Source: Candidatus Krumholzibacteriia bacterium
Lineage (GTDB): Bacteria; Krumholzibacteriota; Krumholzibacteriia; Krumholzibacteriales; Krumholzibacteriaceae
Reading direction: 5' to 3'
NCBI GenBank assembly: GCA_028696635.1
Contig: JAQVGR010000140.1
Coordinates: 1-5,608 of the forward strand
Length of the DNA stretch: 5,608 bases
Below the pieces are notes generated by a model. It did no database searches and had not been told where the DNA came from. It saw nothing but the letters and a program-made list of their open reading frames with translations. This document shows, piece by piece, positions 5,561-5,608 of this stretch (the stretch's first letter is position 1; each line of letters starts with the position of its first letter). A program made the position numbers and the translations under genes.

Positions 5561-5608
5561 AGATGCCCGTAGAATCCCTCGGTTCCTCCGGGGATTCCGA
5601 GGGCATCT
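5561..5608. repeat. Imperfect inverted repeat at window edge (hairpin element, copy 2, reverse orientation)
   Basis: AGATGCCC (5561-5568) pairs with GGGCATCT (5601-5608), then three unpaired positions, then GAATCCC (5572-5578) pairs with GGGATTC (5591-5597). The loop TCGGTTCCTCCG (5579-5590) is the exact reverse complement of the loop at 4837-4848. Aligned in reverse orientation to 4819-4866, 35 of 48 positions are identical. The stem may continue beyond the window, so the outer end is not known. It lies 30 nt past the terminator, so the small gene's transcript probably does not include it. Confidence 0.8.

Noticed and set aside
5471..5564. 8-bp inverted repeat ATCTGACC (5471-5478) / GGTCAGAT (5557-5564) around the terminator
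   Set aside because: Short enough to occur by chance, with no duplication of flanking bases and no other sign of a mobile element boundary.

Overview
The window is GC-rich bacterial DNA (clearly above 60% GC by eye) with strong Shine-Dalgarno sequences and a three-component envelope-spanning efflux pump, so the host is Gram-negative (diderm). No rRNA, tRNA or other phylogenetic marker is present. The small secreted protein with a DGDGIPN-type calcium loop and the GC-rich style resemble uncultivated diderm lineages of the FCB/Eisenbacteria/Krumholzibacteria kind, but that is only a weak inference.

Bases 2-4806 are the end of one plus-strand operon for a heavy-metal RND efflux system: the 3' part of a TolC-family outer-membrane channel gene (2-400), a CzcB-like periplasmic adaptor lipoprotein (375-1676), and a complete CzcA/CusA-family proton-driven RND pump (1690-4806). 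The genes overlap by 26 nt and are then separated by 13 nt, which indicates co-transcription and coupled translation. Together the products form an inner membrane pump - adaptor - outer membrane channel that exports metal cations from periplasm or cytoplasm to the outside. The adaptor carries a His/Asp/Glu-rich insertion and a His-rich tail. The pump keeps the conserved Asp/Glu of TM4 but lacks all three methionines that define the CusA copper/silver site, so a divalent-cation substrate is more likely than Cu/Ag, though not proven.

Bases 4807-5088 are intergenic. A perfect 27-bp inverted repeat starts 4 nt after the pump stop codon. It is followed by a TGTACC-N4-GGTACA palindrome and then a sharply AT-rich promoter stretch with a perfect TATAAT and two 11-bp palindromes. 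This drives a separate single-gene unit (5089-5445) encoding a 118-aa exported protein with a thrombospondin-type-3-like calcium loop. That unit ends in a good intrinsic terminator (5493-5530).

The most interesting signal is a second hairpin at the right edge (5561-5608). In reverse orientation it has exactly the same 12-nt loop as the hairpin at 4810-4875. The two stems differ mostly by paired, compensatory changes: 10 of 13 differences fall in five base pairs that keep pairing. This points to a dispersed hairpin element whose structure and loop are both conserved, and which I do not recognise as a named family.
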